DNA of 64,000 nucleotides from Stomoxys calcitrans (GCF_963082655.1 NC_081554.1:126393453-126457452); one strand, 5' to 3'. Shown: positions 21,376 through 33,146, numbered from the stretch's first letter. Numbers and translations are program-made. Notes: generated by a model from the sequence alone, not told the origin.

Positions 21376-22424
21376 AAGCCAGCTATTTTTATGTAGCCAG
21401 TGAAATTAAAATAGCTGGGAAAGGCTCAAACTAAATGCGTGCTAAAAATGTTAATTGTGGTCGTTATTTGTCATTGTTGCATGTAGATATCAACCAAAAC
21501 AAATACCCAAGGTGACAAAAAAAATTCCAAGGCAAAATCCTAACGTACACAAGCAAAAGGTAAGAAAATTGCAAATGAAAAGAAATAATGTACATTTTAA
21601 AGTAAAAGTCTATCTCTTACAGAAAGATATGCCAAACATGGAAATCCATTTGTGAAACAAATATCTTAAAAACAATTACAAAAGTTTGTTGTCTGTGTTG
21701 TGGAAGTTTCCTGTCGCTGACAAAATGTTGAAATCTAAAAGCCTCTTTGCCTTTATATTGCCTAGTGGCAACAAGAAGTATGTTTCACAAATGTCCCTTG
21801 AGATTGGATTTTCTATGAAAGTTAGATACGAAAACAAATGGCCTGCCGTAAAAGCCTGTATAAAATGTGTGCAAAATAATTACGAATGGACGCTGGAAAG
21901 TCTATGACAAATTGTCAAATCACCTCATTACTGTGTGTGCCTAATTGGGTGCAACTACCGTCCCTGCCTATTCATTGGCATAATTCCTGTATTGCCCCAA
22001 AAATATGTTTGTAGGTAGCAGGTAACAAAATCTATGGGTGAATACCATCTAACGATGTCCATACAAAATGATGCACACGCATGTCTGTCCGTCAGAGCTA
22101 ACAACACAATCAAACACCTAAGGATCTGTAATGAGAAGATAAGTATATTTTTTGAAATTCATCTATTGCAATATTCTAATTCGTTTTCTCCTCTTTTCAG
22201 GTATTCTTTCTCATACATTTTCTAATATATTTCTTTCATTTCTAAATTTCAGGTCAATAATGGGCAACATAGGAAACATCTAGTATGCTGCTATGATCTG
22301 ACATCTATAAAATAATTGCAACCTAATTATGGCAAGAGCCATAGGTAAGAGTTACTAATACTCATAGCTATAAAGTCTAGTACAGCGTAGCTTTAAGTTA
22401 GGTGTAGGGTTTGTTTAGGTCTGT
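21376..22424 (-). other. 3' region of LTR element 3, with antisense ORFs
   Basis: About 1.05 kb lies between the pol stop and the 3' LTR, with no minus-strand ORF of note, so no env. The plus strand, antisense to the element, has ORFs 21455-21655 and 21686-21907 in the same frame. Intron-like signals also occur: AAAAG|GTAAGAAAA at 21559 with CTCTTACAG at about 21621 would define a ~63-nt fly-sized intron. A function is not recognised. On the minus strand the sequence just before the LTR is TGGCTT, not a purine tract. Confidence 0.5.
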
Positions 22425-25415
22425 CTATTGTTTCAAATGTTGAGCGTGAATTATTCCGATTAGTTTTCCATTTAAATTCTCAATTTCATATTGGCAGTTT
22501 CCAATAGGTCTTCTTATTCGACATTTGAGCCACTGTTTGCATAGCTTTGCATTAATACCTTTTGAGAAATTGCTTTGGACAAAATTTTTTCTAAAAACTT
22601 CTTGTCCAGGTTTGAATTGTACATTTTTGGATCTCTTGTTGTACGTCCTTTCATTTCGCACATAAGCCTCGTGTAATTTTTCTTTTATTTTATCTGTGAG
22701 CAATTGCATTTGTGCCGCTTTTGGTAAAATTTGTGTATCGCCATCAGAAAGTGCTCCTAATTTCCTTAAGATTTCGTAGGCATCCGCATGTGTGATCATA
22801 TTATAGCCTGTAAGTGCAAAATAGGGTGTTACGCCTGTTGATGCGTGAACTGTCGTTCTTACTGAGCATTCAATACGAGATAGATTTTCATCCCATCGTT
22901 TTTGATCAGTTTGTAGGTAGCTTCTAATACTGCTAAGTATAGTTTGGTTTACCCTTTCACTAGCATTTGATTGCGGTGAGTGTATTGCTGTTCTCATGTG
23001 CCGTATTCCAAATATCTTAAGCATATTTTGAAAGGCATCAGATATAAATTGTTTTCCATTGTCTGAATGGATTATTTCGGGGACACCAAATTTATGAAAA
23101 ACTTCTTCTATGAGAAATTTATTTACAAATTTAACCGTGGCCTTAGGCATGGCTTTTAGTATGACAAATTTTGTCTTGTGGTCCAATACTATAAATATAA
23201 AGGCTTTTCCAGAGCAGGTACGTGGATAAGGTCCTAGAAAATCTACATAGATTTTCTGGAATGGTCTTGTTGTTGTAGTTTCTTTTCCCATTGGTGGTCT
23301 TAATGTTTGCCTGGGGTGTTTTGTCTCTTTGCAAGTGTCGCACATGCTTATGAAGGTTTTTATTTGAGATACCATCAATGGCCAATAGAAAAATTGCCGT
23401 ATGTCATAAAGTGTTTTTGCTATACCACCATGAGATGTGTTTTCGTTGTGTGATTTTCGTATCACTTCATCTGTTAGATTCTCAGGTAGCCAGATTCGCC
23501 AGCAACCCTCTTCTGTTTGGGTTTCTTCTCTGTTGAATTTTACTCGTTTGTACACAACACCTTCTGATACTTTCAGATCAGGTAGTCGATTTTTGTTTTG
23601 CTCAACGGTGTCGATTAATTTCAAATATTTCTCGCTTTCAAATTCCTTCGAGTTGAAATCAATTATGCCTGTTCGCTCAAATTCGACTTCTTCCATATCA
23701 AGTCTGGATAGCATGTCAGGTACCACATTTTTAGTGCCTTTTCTATGCTCGATGGTAAATTTATATCCCTGGAGTTTTAAACTCCAGCGTGCTAAACGGC
23801 CATTAAGGTCATGTTGCCTCATGAGCCACTGTAAACTGGAGTGGTCAGTTATGACAGTAAACTCCATGAGCTCAACATATTGCCTGAAGCGTTCAATAGC
23901 CAACAAAACTGCAAGGCATTCCTTCTCGGTAGTAGAGTAGTTTCGTTGTGCTGAATTTAATTTCCTTGAGAAGTACTCTATTGGGCGTTCTTCATTATCA
24001 TTGTCCTTCTGAAAAAGGACGGCACCCACGCCTACATTTGATGCATCGCATTGTATAAAAAAGGGTTTATCAAAGTTAGGGCTGGTTAAAACAGGACTAG
24101 AGATCAGACGAAATTTCAATTGCTCAAATGCAGCTAAAGCCTCAGGAGTCATGGAAAATTTGGGCGATTTCTTGAGTGTATCGGTCAGTGGAGCTGTTAG
24201 TGTAGAGTACTCATAGATAAATCTACGATACCAACCTACAGTCCCTAAAAATTTCCTGACATCCTTTGCGCATCTGGGTGGCTTAATATTAGCAATAGCC
24301 TCAACCTTGCTAGTGTCTGTCTTCAGTTTTCCGCCCCCAACAATATAACCTAAATATCGCAATTCTTTATGGCAAAATTTTGATTTTCCCATATTGATTG
24401 TCAGTCCTGCTGCCGTTAACTTCTGTCCAACCGTCTTGAGCATTTGCATGTGTGTTTCGAAATTGGGTGACACGACAAGCAAATCATCTAGGTATACGAA
24501 AATTCGGTCTCTCAACTCTGAAGGAATCACTTTGTCCATCAGGCGGCACATCCGTTGAGCAGCATTGCACAATCCAAAAGGCATTACTTTAAACTGGTAA
24601 TGTGGACGGCCTTGTACTGTGAATGCTGTCAACGGTCGGCTCGATTCCTCCAGAGGAATTTGCCAAAATGCATCCTTCAGATCTATCGCTGAAATGAAGT
24701 GTGTGTCGCCCAACCTCGCTAACAATCCGTCGATGTTAGGCAGTGGATATGCGTCCTTGCGAGTAACCTTGTTTAACTCTCTAGCATCCAAGCAAAGACG
24801 GTTTTTACCTGGTTTGACCACAAGAGTAACACGATTATTCCACTCTGCATTTTCCGCTATTTCAATTACATCTAACTCTAACATTCTATCAAGTTCGTCG
24901 TACATAAGTCTTTGAACAGCAGGGCTCACTGGAAAATATCTCACTTTTCTAGGGGCTGCATCCCCTATATCGATTATATGACGCTCAACGTGTGTCTTAC
25001 CTAGTCCAAATTCGGAATAGCACCTAAAAGACCGTTTTACATCTTCTAACACAATCTCCTGCAAAGGCGATAGTTCATGTATTGGTGTATTCTCAACCGG
25101 ACTATAATCGATCTCATTAATCATATTGTCAAAACAAATTCGTATGCCTAATTCATTCCAAAAGTCATATCCTAGTATTAGTTCTTGTCTTAAACTCGGG
25201 ACTAAATAAAACAACATCTCGCTTTTCTTATCACCGCATTCTACAGTAAGTTTTACCTTGCTAATAATTGTTTGTTCCTTGCCGTCTGCTATCTTGACCT
25301 TTGATTTAAAATTGATTAAACTCGAACCTATCTTTCTAACATTCTCTAAACATGAACTTCCTAAACAACTAATTGAAGCACCACTGTCCATCAAACCTTT
25401 AAATTCATGCCCATT
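22425..25415 (-). pseudogene. pol: Pol of LTR element 3, C-terminal part (PR-RT-RNase H-IN), split by element 2
   Basis: The frame is open from the TSD of element 2 (AATG on the minus strand) down to the stop at 22425. About 995 codons belong to element 3. The ATG at 25460 lies inside the inserted LTR and is not a real start. The sequence begins HEFKGLMDSGASISCLG (protease active site), continues with RT (VYLDDLLVV near 24490), RNase H (TDHSSLQWL), the integrase HHCC motif (ENTSHGG...CDTCK near 23340-23450), YVDFLG, SDNGKQF and NASERVN. It ends with a GPY/F-like tail. Joined to 36842-37304 the frame continues exactly, so element 3 had an intact Pol before the nested insertion separated its start from its catalytic domains. 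Confidence 0.9.
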
Positions 25416-27564
25416 TGTAAGGGACAAGGTGTTTTGTAAAGCGGTGGCACTTCTCTGCATATTGCTGCGGCTTGAACTCGCCGGATGTGGGTTCTACTTC
25501 CGCTCATATCCTCTTACAAATATTTCAAAGTGCCATAAGGTGTCAAACAAGGTTGTTCTCCTTAAAAATTTAAACACGAGACACTAGACGGTTACAGTTT
25601 GAATTTAAAATTATAAAGAAAACGGACAGACATTCTTCAACGAGAGTTTATTCTACAGAACAGCACAGATGTGAAATTGACATTAAGATTGGAATCAGGT
25701 GTCGAAGATTCCTTGGGCATCCCACCCACGATATAGCCAAGAAGTGACTATCCTAATGAGATGTCTATAGCCCTAAATGTACCTATTAATAAACATCTCC
25801 CTTTAATGATGCAAAACTCTCCTCCTTTTTATACAACTACATACTCAACCTTTGCCTGGGGAAAATCAAAACATTTTTGTTTTAGTCTTTATGATTATTC
25901 ACATAATTTGTATTAAAAAAAAATGAATTCATATGAATATGTGAATTCAATGTGTTTATAACATTTTAAACAATAACTTAAAACTAATACTTATATTTAA
26001 TTATGTAAATTTCTATATATTTTTTTTAATTAGTTCTATAGCATGCTCTTTCAATTGAAATAACTAAAAATTGTAGAATTAAATGATCATCGCCCTTACA
26101 GGCGAAAAAAAAAACTTGAAATAGTCCTAAAATTTTGTTTAAATTCAAATTATTTCCTAGCAACTTCTCTATATTATTTTTCTTCTTTCAATCGTAAATT
26201 TTTTTTATTTTTTTTTAATCGTGAATTCTTTCTTTTTCTTCTTAGTTACATCAGTCGAAACAATTTAACATTTTTTTGTACATGCATATGTACATATATA
26301 ATTTTTTTCTTTCTAACTTTATATAGTTTCTGTAGTTTTCATTAATTTATTATTTTCTTCCTTTTTATAATATCTTTTATGCTATTGCTTTTTTAAAATA
26401 CTATTCAAGAAATTTGACCGATATGTATTAAAATATTGGTTTCCACGTTTTTCTTACGAATTCCATAAAGTGGGGTTAACAACGTTATGTCACGTGTTCG
26501 GTAAGTAATATATATACTTTTTTTGGAAATTTCATTAATTGAAAAATGGGGTTTTTCCAGGTTTCCTCCTGTTGTGTCTTCTTCTTATTTCGACAGTTCA
26601 TTCACAATATAGTCATAACCTACATGGTTTTTGTACTCACTATTTCAGGTTCCATAAGTGTGGTGAATAAAAAGAGTCCTCGGGATATGTGGCAGATGGA
26701 GCCAGTGGTCGTACACACAGCACTCCACGATTTGTTGGTCCAATATATCGGCAAAACCACAATACCCTACATGGTGAAAGTATTCCAGTCCACGTAAATT
26801 TATTTAACAAAAGAGAAATTAGTGGTTCAAATCTTACCCGAGGTATTAAATGAAATAGGTACTGATAATCTCTCCCTGCGGAATGCCAGGGTTTGGGGGT
26901 TATGTCTCACAACCGAAATTCAGACACGATTTATGTGATCCTGAGATACGAAATTATTACACCAAATTATATGCTAAAACGTTGTAATATAGCTACCTTT
27001 TCAAATTCGTTGTAATCACACAAAAAAATTGATTCACTCACTGAAGAGTTATAATACTCAATAATAAAAATTATCTGACACCAACTTCTCAGAGATCACA
27101 AAAGACTGCACCGCACTATGTATGACTTAATAATGACATGTGCTCCATTCTCACCTAACCAACTTGGTAGCATGGCACTTTGCCCTTGAAAGATGACGTT
27201 GAAAGTCACACATACTTCTAAACGTTAAACAAGTACAACAAGGTTCTGACTCCGGAGTCCTAGACAAATCTCATGCAACCCTGTGCTCAAAAGAATCAGT
27301 CTAAAATAGTCGGTATCTGTGATTGTGCAATCACATACAACGATCACGCCTTGATCCAGGACCAATGCTGATCTCAACTCAAGAAATAAAAATAAATAAA
27401 TTGAAATCTGAAATCCAAGAAAATGTTGGCAACAAGCGTAGTCCATCAACTGACATTCGTTAATGGCCTCCCAAATTCGATGATATCCTAGATGTCAGTC
27501 TTGTGCAGGGCATAATGTATGTGTATTCAACCAGCCTAACTATCGGTTCTTGGCGGCCGTCACA
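25416..27564 (-). repeat. 3' LTR of LTR element 2 (2149 bp)
   Basis: Direct repeat of 34687-36841. The only length difference noticed is a 6-bp indel in a T-rich run near 26205/35480. The ends are TGTAAGG and GTCACA. ORFs at 26546-26797 and 27225-27449 recur in the other LTR by duplication only. Confidence 0.95.
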
Positions 27565-28119
27565 AAGCCAAATTTTATTGCGAATGCAAAGGAGAAATAA
27601 AAATTGGGAATCTTATTCGGACGCAGTCAGTCCCACATAGAAAATACTACTCATACACCGCAAAAAAAATCGGGGAATTTGTATGAAGTAAAACAAAAAT
27701 GATCGAATGTCCTCACCTAGCTAAAGCAATATATCATCTTCCCATGGAAATCGTGAAATACGTTAGTCGGCCTATATCAGTACAAATCGTGAACCATCAT
27801 AAAAAAATAAAAAAAAAATTTCCAAAGAAAGAGTTTCGACTAAACGTCTTGTATTCATCACCGTGCCATCAGGCCTTTTCGTGTAAAATCGTAAAAAAAA
27901 TAAATAAAAATCACGAAAATCTGCACGTCCTTCCTGAAATTACGTATTATCGCCACGTCTAAATTTCGATCTTCACGTTCAGAATTCGCAGGAGACAATT
28001 CAGCAGGAGACAAAGCCGTAAGAAGACAAAATCCCAATGAGACTTTCGATGAAGACGAAAATAATTATATGCAAAAAAAATTGCTGGGCAGCCAAGGAAT
28101 TTATGGGAACATAGTCTGT
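27565..28119 (-). other. 3' region of LTR element 2
   Basis: About 555 bp lies between the pol stop and the 3' LTR, with no env-like ORF. The minus strand ends AATTTGGCTT directly before the LTR. Element 3 has the same GGCTT at this position. A normal polypurine tract is not visible. Confidence 0.6.
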
Positions 28120-31100
28120 CTAGTGTTTAAGGTGTTGTCCGTGTATAACGCCAATCAACTGACCCTTCAGATCCTCCACCTCAAACATATTCTTGCCAAC
28201 CAGTCCCCTTATCCGGCACTTAAGCCAAGGTTTACACAACTTGGCATTTATACCTTTGCTAAAATTACTCTGAATAAAGTTTTTTCGATATACTTCCAGC
28301 CCAACCCTGAAGTGTATATCTCTAGCCCTTTTATTGTAGCCTCTCGCGTTGCGGTCATAAGCCTCATGCAACTTCTCAGTAATCGTCTGATTCAGTAATT
28401 GCATCTTATCTGCTTTGTGTAGAACACCAACACTGCCATCAGATAATGCACCAATCTTCCTCAGAATCTGGTAGGCCTCCGCATGTGTAATCATATTATA
28501 TCCAAACAGCGCATAATAAGGAGTTAGACCAGTAGATGAGTGAATTGTCGAACGTAGAGAGCACTCTATTTTCGACAGACTTTCATCCCATCTATTCTGA
28601 TCACTACCCAGAAAACTCCTTATACCGCTTATAATAGATTGATTCACTCTCTCACTTGCGTTGGCCTGTGGAGAATGTATCGCAGTCCGCAAATGCCGTA
28701 CCCCATAAACATTAATCAGTTCCTGAAACATCTCACTGGTGAATTGCTTACCATTGTCGGAGTGCAACGTCTCAGGGACTCCGAATTTGTGAAATACCTC
28801 CTGGGTAAGAAACCTAATCACAGATCTCGATGTAGCCTTGGGAATAGCCTTCAACAGAACAAATTTAGTCCTATGGTCAAGCACTATGAAAATATGAGTG
28901 TTGCCACTGCGAGTCCGAGGATAGGGTCCAAGGAAATCGACATATATCTTCTGGAATGGGCGCTCCGTTCTAACCTCCTTTCCCATTGTAGGACGAAGAG
29001 TCTGCCGTGGATGCTTATTCTCCTTGCAAGATTGACAGTCTGCAATAAACTTACGTACATCCGTCGATAATGTCGGCCAGTAAAAGTACTGTCTTATATT
29101 CGTCACAGTCTTACCTACTCCACCATGGCAAGTGTTATCCTCGTGTGATTTTCTTATAATATCGAGAGTCAGAGCTTTTGGGATCCAAATTCTCCATCCC
29201 TCGTCATCATTTTCAGATTCACAATGATTGAAACCGGATTTCTTATACACCAGTCCGTCGTCAACCCTTAAATCTGGAAGTGTTTGCTCATTCTGTCGAA
29301 TAGTATCAACCAGCATAAGATACTCGGGACCTGTGAAGGCAGGTGAATTAAAGTCAATGATGGCGTTGCTTCCAAAAGACAACTCCTCCATGTCCAATCT
29401 CGATAACATATCAGGCACTACATTCTTAGTACCCTTTCTGTGCTCTATCGAGAAACTATATCCCTGAAGCTTCAGACTCCATCGTGCTAGCCTGCCATTC
29501 AAATCCTGCTGTCCCATCAGCCATTTCAAACTCGAGTGATCAGTAATGACCGTGAACTCCATCATCTCAATGTACTGGCGGAACTTGTCTATGGCTAACA
29601 CGACGGCCAAGCACTCCTTCTCAGTCGTGGAATAGTTTCTCTGAGCCGAATTTAACTTCTTCGAGAAGAATTCAATAGGATGTTCGTCCCCATTATCGTC
29701 CTTCTGAAACAAAACCGCTCCAACACCCACGTTGGATGCGTCGCATTGAACGTAGAAAGGTCTCTGGAAATCCGGGCTGATCAGAATTGGACTAGAAACA
29801 AGTTTCTCCTTCAGCCTTTCAAAAGCAACCGTGGCCTCAGCAGTGAAACAAAATTTAGATGACTTCTTAAGAGTGTCGGTAATCGGTGATGTCAACGTCG
29901 AAAAATCCGGTATGAAACGTCTGTACCAACCCACGGTTCCCAGAAACCTTCGGACATCCCTAGGAGTCCTAGGAGGAGTTATCTTGGTTATTGCATCGAC
30001 TTTTGTCGGGTCCGCTTTAAGCTTACCATCGCCAACAATATAACCAAGATATCTCAACTCCCGATAACAAAATTTCGACTTCAGCATATTAATAGTAAGG
30101 CCTGCCGAAGTCAATCTCCTACCCACAGTCCTAAGCAGTTCCATATGCGAACCAAAATCGGATGACACTACCAGCAGGTCATCAAGATACACGAAGACCT
30201 TCTCCCGTAGCTCCGATGGAATAACGCGATCCATTAAGCGGCACATCCGTTGTGCAGCATTACATAGTCCAAAGGGCATTACCTTAAATTGGTAATGGGG
30301 TCTCCCTTGGACAGTAAACGCTGTTTTAGGCTGGCTCGACTCCCCTAAAGGGATCTGCCAAAATGCGTCTTTTAAGTCGATTGCGGATATAAAATATGTA
30401 TCCCCCAATCTACTTAAAAGACCATCAATATTCGGCAGGGGATAAGCGTCCTTTCTCGTGACTTTATTAAGCTCACGTGCATCCAGACAAAGTCTACTTT
30501 TGCCTGGTTTAATAACTAATGTCACGCGATTGTTCCAGGCAGCATCAACGGCTGGTTCAATTACATCAAGGGCCAACATCCTGTCAATCTCTGCGTAAGT
30601 CAATTTTTGAACTGCTGGGGAGATCGGGTAGTATCGCATCTTCCTCGGTTCCGCGGTGCCTGTGTCTATGATATGTTCCTCCAAAGTCGTCTTGCCCAAA
30701 CCATGCCTACTGAAACAACGAAATTCCAATTTCACCATCTCAAGAACCACCTTCTGCTCAGGGTTCAAGTCATGTACTCGTGCATCCATCTCGTCATGCG
30801 CCACCAGTTCGTTTATAGCCGTGGTACCAAATGAAATAGTTATACCAAACTTTTTCCAAAACTCCATTCCTAGAATGAGCTCTTGTGATAACTTTGGTAC
30901 TATGTACAGGTCCATCAGTTGTGACCTGCCATTACAAGTCAAATTTGTCCGTATTTTACCAACTATGTCCAATCCATGCCCATCTGCGGTATTTATAATA
31001 GAGCGAAAATCATAGATCTCAACGCCCATTCTTGCAATGTTCTCAAAGCAGTTTTTACCTAAACAGGAAACGGAAGCTCCACTATCCATCAGGCCCTTTA

Positions 31101-31470
31101 ATTGTACGTTGTTGATGGTTACGTCCAAATATGGTCGTATGTCTTCCCCGACTGCTATACTGGAAACATACAAAGATCTTCTTTCGGCTTTCCGGACATT
31201 GAATCTGTGTCTCGCCTTCAATACCTTCCGAGTAGGTTCTTGAAAGTCCTTAAATATTTCCTCACGTTTCTTTTTGTAATTAGCTAAACGTTCTTCATAC
31301 GGAACGATGGTCATCAATTTCTTCTCACATCTCTGGACCCTTGGTTCAATTTGTAACTCAAGGTGTTTGTCTAAATTCGTGTGGAAAATCTGGGTAATTT
31401 TGTGGTCATCAAGAAGCTCTTGTGAACCACTGGTATCAAAATTTATTGGGGCGGTTTCGCATCTGGACAT
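28120..31470 (-). CDS. pol: Pol polyprotein of LTR element 2 (PR-RT-RNase H-IN)
   Basis: 1116 codons from ATG 31470, which overlaps the gag end by 28 nt. The frame is open up to about 31509, where a TAA lies just upstream of the proposed slippery site, so entry by -1 frameshift is likely. Domains: protease GLMDSGASVSCLG (~residue 127), reverse transcriptase VYLDDLLVV (~425), RNase H (QCDAS, then TDHSSLKWL), integrase zinc motif (H...CHGG...CQSCK, ~780-820), and catalytic acidic residues in YVDFLG (~846), SDNGKQF (~905) and NASERVN (~940). The C-terminus is GPY/F-like (KCRIRGLVGKNMFEVEDLKG). All expected motifs are present and uninterrupted. No env follows. Confidence 0.95.
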   Translation of the reverse strand: MSRCETAPINFDTSGSQELLDDHKITQIFHTNLDKHLELQIEPRVQRCEKKLMTIVPYEERLANYKKKREEIFKDFQEPTRKVLKARHRFNVRKAERRSLYVSSIAVGEDIRPYLDVTINNVQLKGLMDSGASVSCLGKNCFENIARMGVEIYDFRSIINTADGHGLDIVGKIRTNLTCNGRSQLMDLYIVPKLSQELILGMEFWKKFGITISFGTTAINELVAHDEMDARVHDLNPEQKVVLEMVKLEFRCFSRHGLGKTTLEEHIIDTGTAEPRKMRYYPISPAVQKLTYAEIDRMLALDVIEPAVDAAWNNRVTLVIKPGKSRLCLDARELNKVTRKDAYPLPNIDGLLSRLGDTYFISAIDLKDAFWQIPLGESSQPKTAFTVQGRPHYQFKVMPFGLCNAAQRMCRLMDRVIPSELREKVFVYLDDLLVVSSDFGSHMELLRTVGRRLTSAGLTINMLKSKFCYRELRYLGYIVGDGKLKADPTKVDAITKITPPRTPRDVRRFLGTVGWYRRFIPDFSTLTSPITDTLKKSSKFCFTAEATVAFERLKEKLVSSPILISPDFQRPFYVQCDASNVGVGAVLFQKDDNGDEHPIEFFSKKLNSAQRNYSTTEKECLAVVLAIDKFRQYIEMMEFTVITDHSSLKWLMGQQDLNGRLARWSLKLQGYSFSIEHRKGTKNVVPDMLSRLDMEELSFGSNAIIDFNSPAFTGPEYLMLVDTIRQNEQTLPDLRVDDGLVYKKSGFNHCESENDDEGWRIWIPKALTLDIIRKSHEDNTCHGGVGKTVTNIRQYFYWPTLSTDVRKFIADCQSCKENKHPRQTLRPTMGKEVRTERPFQKIYVDFLGPYPRTRSGNTHIFIVLDHRTKFVLLKAIPKATSRSVIRFLTQEVFHKFGVPETLHSDNGKQFTSEMFQELINVYGVRHLRTAIHSPQANASERVNQSIISGIRSFLGSDQNRWDESLSKIECSLRSTIHSSTGLTPYYALFGYNMITHAEAYQILRKIGALSDGSVGVLHKADKMQLLNQTITEKLHEAYDRNARGYNKRARDIHFRVGLEVYRKNFIQSNFSKGINAKLCKPWLKCRIRGLVGKNMFEVEDLKGQLIGVIHGQHLKH

Positions 31471-33146
31471 GATGGCCCCGTCCTCATCATGCCTTTTCGA
31501 TGGTTTTCCTTACAGCGTGAACAATTAGGTGTGGTCACATTTTCGAACCCACATCGGTAACAAAAGATGGCTCTCTGTTCGGATTCGCAATCTACAAATG
31601 TATGCCCTGACTTCTTACAATTCCAGCATACTAATGTCCTGGCCGGGTAAGCATTCATTTTAAGAGCCTCCAATTGGAAATCTGGCTCAGGTATGTGGAA
31701 CAATTTGTCATAATTCCAGTCCGCCACTTGCTGTTCCAATTCATTCACCCTACGTAGCTGCTGGGGCGGCCTATATGAGGTACGCTTAGAAAGGTTCCTC
31801 TCAGCTCTCCTACACTCCTCCAAAAGGTGATCTAAGTTAATAATATGCATCGGAAATATGAGTTGTGCCAAGCCATCCTTAAGGTTATCCTTAACCATTC
31901 TAACCAATTCATATTCCGGTATCGACCTACGCATCTGGTTATTCAAATTCATAATCTCCTGGATATAGACATCAGCGCTCTCATTGTAGGATTGTCTCCT
32001 CTCCATTATCCTACGCTGAATTTCATAATCGCTCTCAAAGCGTTGGAATTTTTTCTTGAGATTATATCTCAAATAATCCCATTCGCAGCGGGGATTTTGG
32101 CGCCTAAAATTCCAGAACCATTCATATGCCTGCCCAGATAAAAAGTGGTGAAATCCCTTCATGAGAGTTGGCCATGGGCAGTTCATATCCCCTCTTATCG
32201 TCTCAATTCTGAAAATGAAATCCTCGACGCTAGTTGTCCTATCCTGGCCGTCGAAACGAATACCCCATTTCTCAAGATTCCATTGCTCCTGAGGTCTTTG
32301 AACATAATCAACAGCTTTTGCTGTAGTGAAATTGTTAGTCAGTGGAGGTGGTGCTCTATAAAAAGTCTGTTGCGGTGGAGGTGCATCATATCTTCGGTGT
32401 GAGATCGGTTCATTGGTCGGTGGCAAATAATTTCGAGGAAAATTATGCTGAGATCCGTTCTCAAAATCACCCTCAATTGTCTGATTCTGCAACCGGTCAT
32501 GCGTCTGCGTATTAAATGAAATCGCCGTGTCCTGTCTCGGCAACGGAGGTGGTGGGAAATTGAAATTCACCGGTGGTGGAACTCTTGTGCCCCTTGGTTC
32601 GTTCATCATACTTGCCGAAGCGCCGGACCCCTCTCTCTCAGACCTGATAGTCTCACGAACAATACCCGGTATCATCCTCTGTAGGTTCTCATTAACTTCC
32701 TGCATTGCCCTTGCCTGTGCCGCACCCACAGATGCCGCAACATAATCCTTCAAGGACAGCCCACTCCCATTGACAATTATATCGTCATGCCTAGCCGGGT
32801 TCGGAGCAGGATTATCCCTTCGCGCAAGAAATTCCCTCCTTATGTCTATTGCGGTATTACTACTGTAATCCGGAGAAAGTATTGTAAGATTCATTGGGGA
32901 GGAAGTAGTCTGAGGACCTAAGGTCATGTCCGCCTGATTATTTACTACCTGGACATCCGGTGCTGTCAAAGAGTCCAAAGGTCTATTGGATCTATTGTCA
33001 CCTAATCCTGTGCCTGATGGCCTTGTCGTCGTATTTGTAGACGCAGATGCAGTCGTCGTAGTGGTAGAAGTAGTCGTCGTAGTGGTACTCATTGTGGAAC
33101 TTGTAGAGGACCCAGATCGTAATTTCATCTTATTAAGAAACTTCAT
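31443..33146 (-). CDS. gag: Gag of LTR element 2
   Basis: 567 codons from ATG 33146. A second ATG (MKLRSGSS) follows six codons later and is equally plausible. The N-terminus is Ser/Thr-rich (a run of ACC/ACT codons) with no RING finger. The middle is Pro/Asn-rich. The capsid-like part (WNLEKWGIRFDGQDRTTSVEDF ... AYEWFWNFRR) aligns by eye with element 3 Gag. The C-terminus has CWNCKKSGHTFVDC (CCHC) followed by CYRC...CSRC (C-x2-C-x9-C-x2-C). It should bind and package element RNA and form the particle, as Gags do. Pol follows in the -1 frame. Confidence 0.92.
   Translation of the reverse strand: MKFLNKMKLRSGSSTSSTMSTTTTTTSTTTTTASASTNTTTRPSGTGLGDNRSNRPLDSLTAPDVQVVNNQADMTLGPQTTSSPMNLTILSPDYSSNTAIDIRREFLARRDNPAPNPARHDDIIVNGSGLSLKDYVAASVGAAQARAMQEVNENLQRMIPGIVRETIRSEREGSGASASMMNEPRGTRVPPPVNFNFPPPPLPRQDTAISFNTQTHDRLQNQTIEGDFENGSQHNFPRNYLPPTNEPISHRRYDAPPPQQTFYRAPPPLTNNFTTAKAVDYVQRPQEQWNLEKWGIRFDGQDRTTSVEDFIFRIETIRGDMNCPWPTLMKGFHHFLSGQAYEWFWNFRRQNPRCEWDYLRYNLKKKFQRFESDYEIQRRIMERRQSYNESADVYIQEIMNLNNQMRRSIPEYELVRMVKDNLKDGLAQLIFPMHIINLDHLLEECRRAERNLSKRTSYRPPQQLRRVNELEQQVADWNYDKLFHIPEPDFQLEALKMNAYPARTLVCWNCKKSGHTFVDCESEQRAIFCYRCGFENVTTPNCSRCKENHRKGMMRTGPSCPDAKPPQ
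31503..31509 (-). promoter_or_regulatory. Probable -1 frameshift site G GAA AAC (element 2)
   Basis: In the gag frame the codons are AAG GAA AAC, two codons after the last zinc-motif cysteine, the same place as in elements 1 and 3. The A-site part (AAAAC) fits the rule but the P-site part does not (GGA, not three equal bases). The pol frame has a stop (TAA) immediately upstream and is open from here on. The site is inferred from position. Confidence 0.5.

Noticed and set aside
25416..25460. ATG at 25460 as the start of a separate pol ORF
   Set aside because: The first codons lie in the LTR of nested element 2; the true frame enters from element 3 Pol across the insertion.
26546..26797. ORF present in two places (also 35823-36074)
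   Set aside because: The two copies are the LTR pair of element 2; repetition is not evidence of coding.
21376..28119. env gene in elements 2 or 3
   Set aside because: No minus-strand ORF of suitable length between pol and the 3' LTR in either element.
28639..29070. Plus-strand ORF of 143 codons opposite pol of element 2
   Set aside because: Antisense shadow of a strongly conserved Pol region; no motifs of its own.
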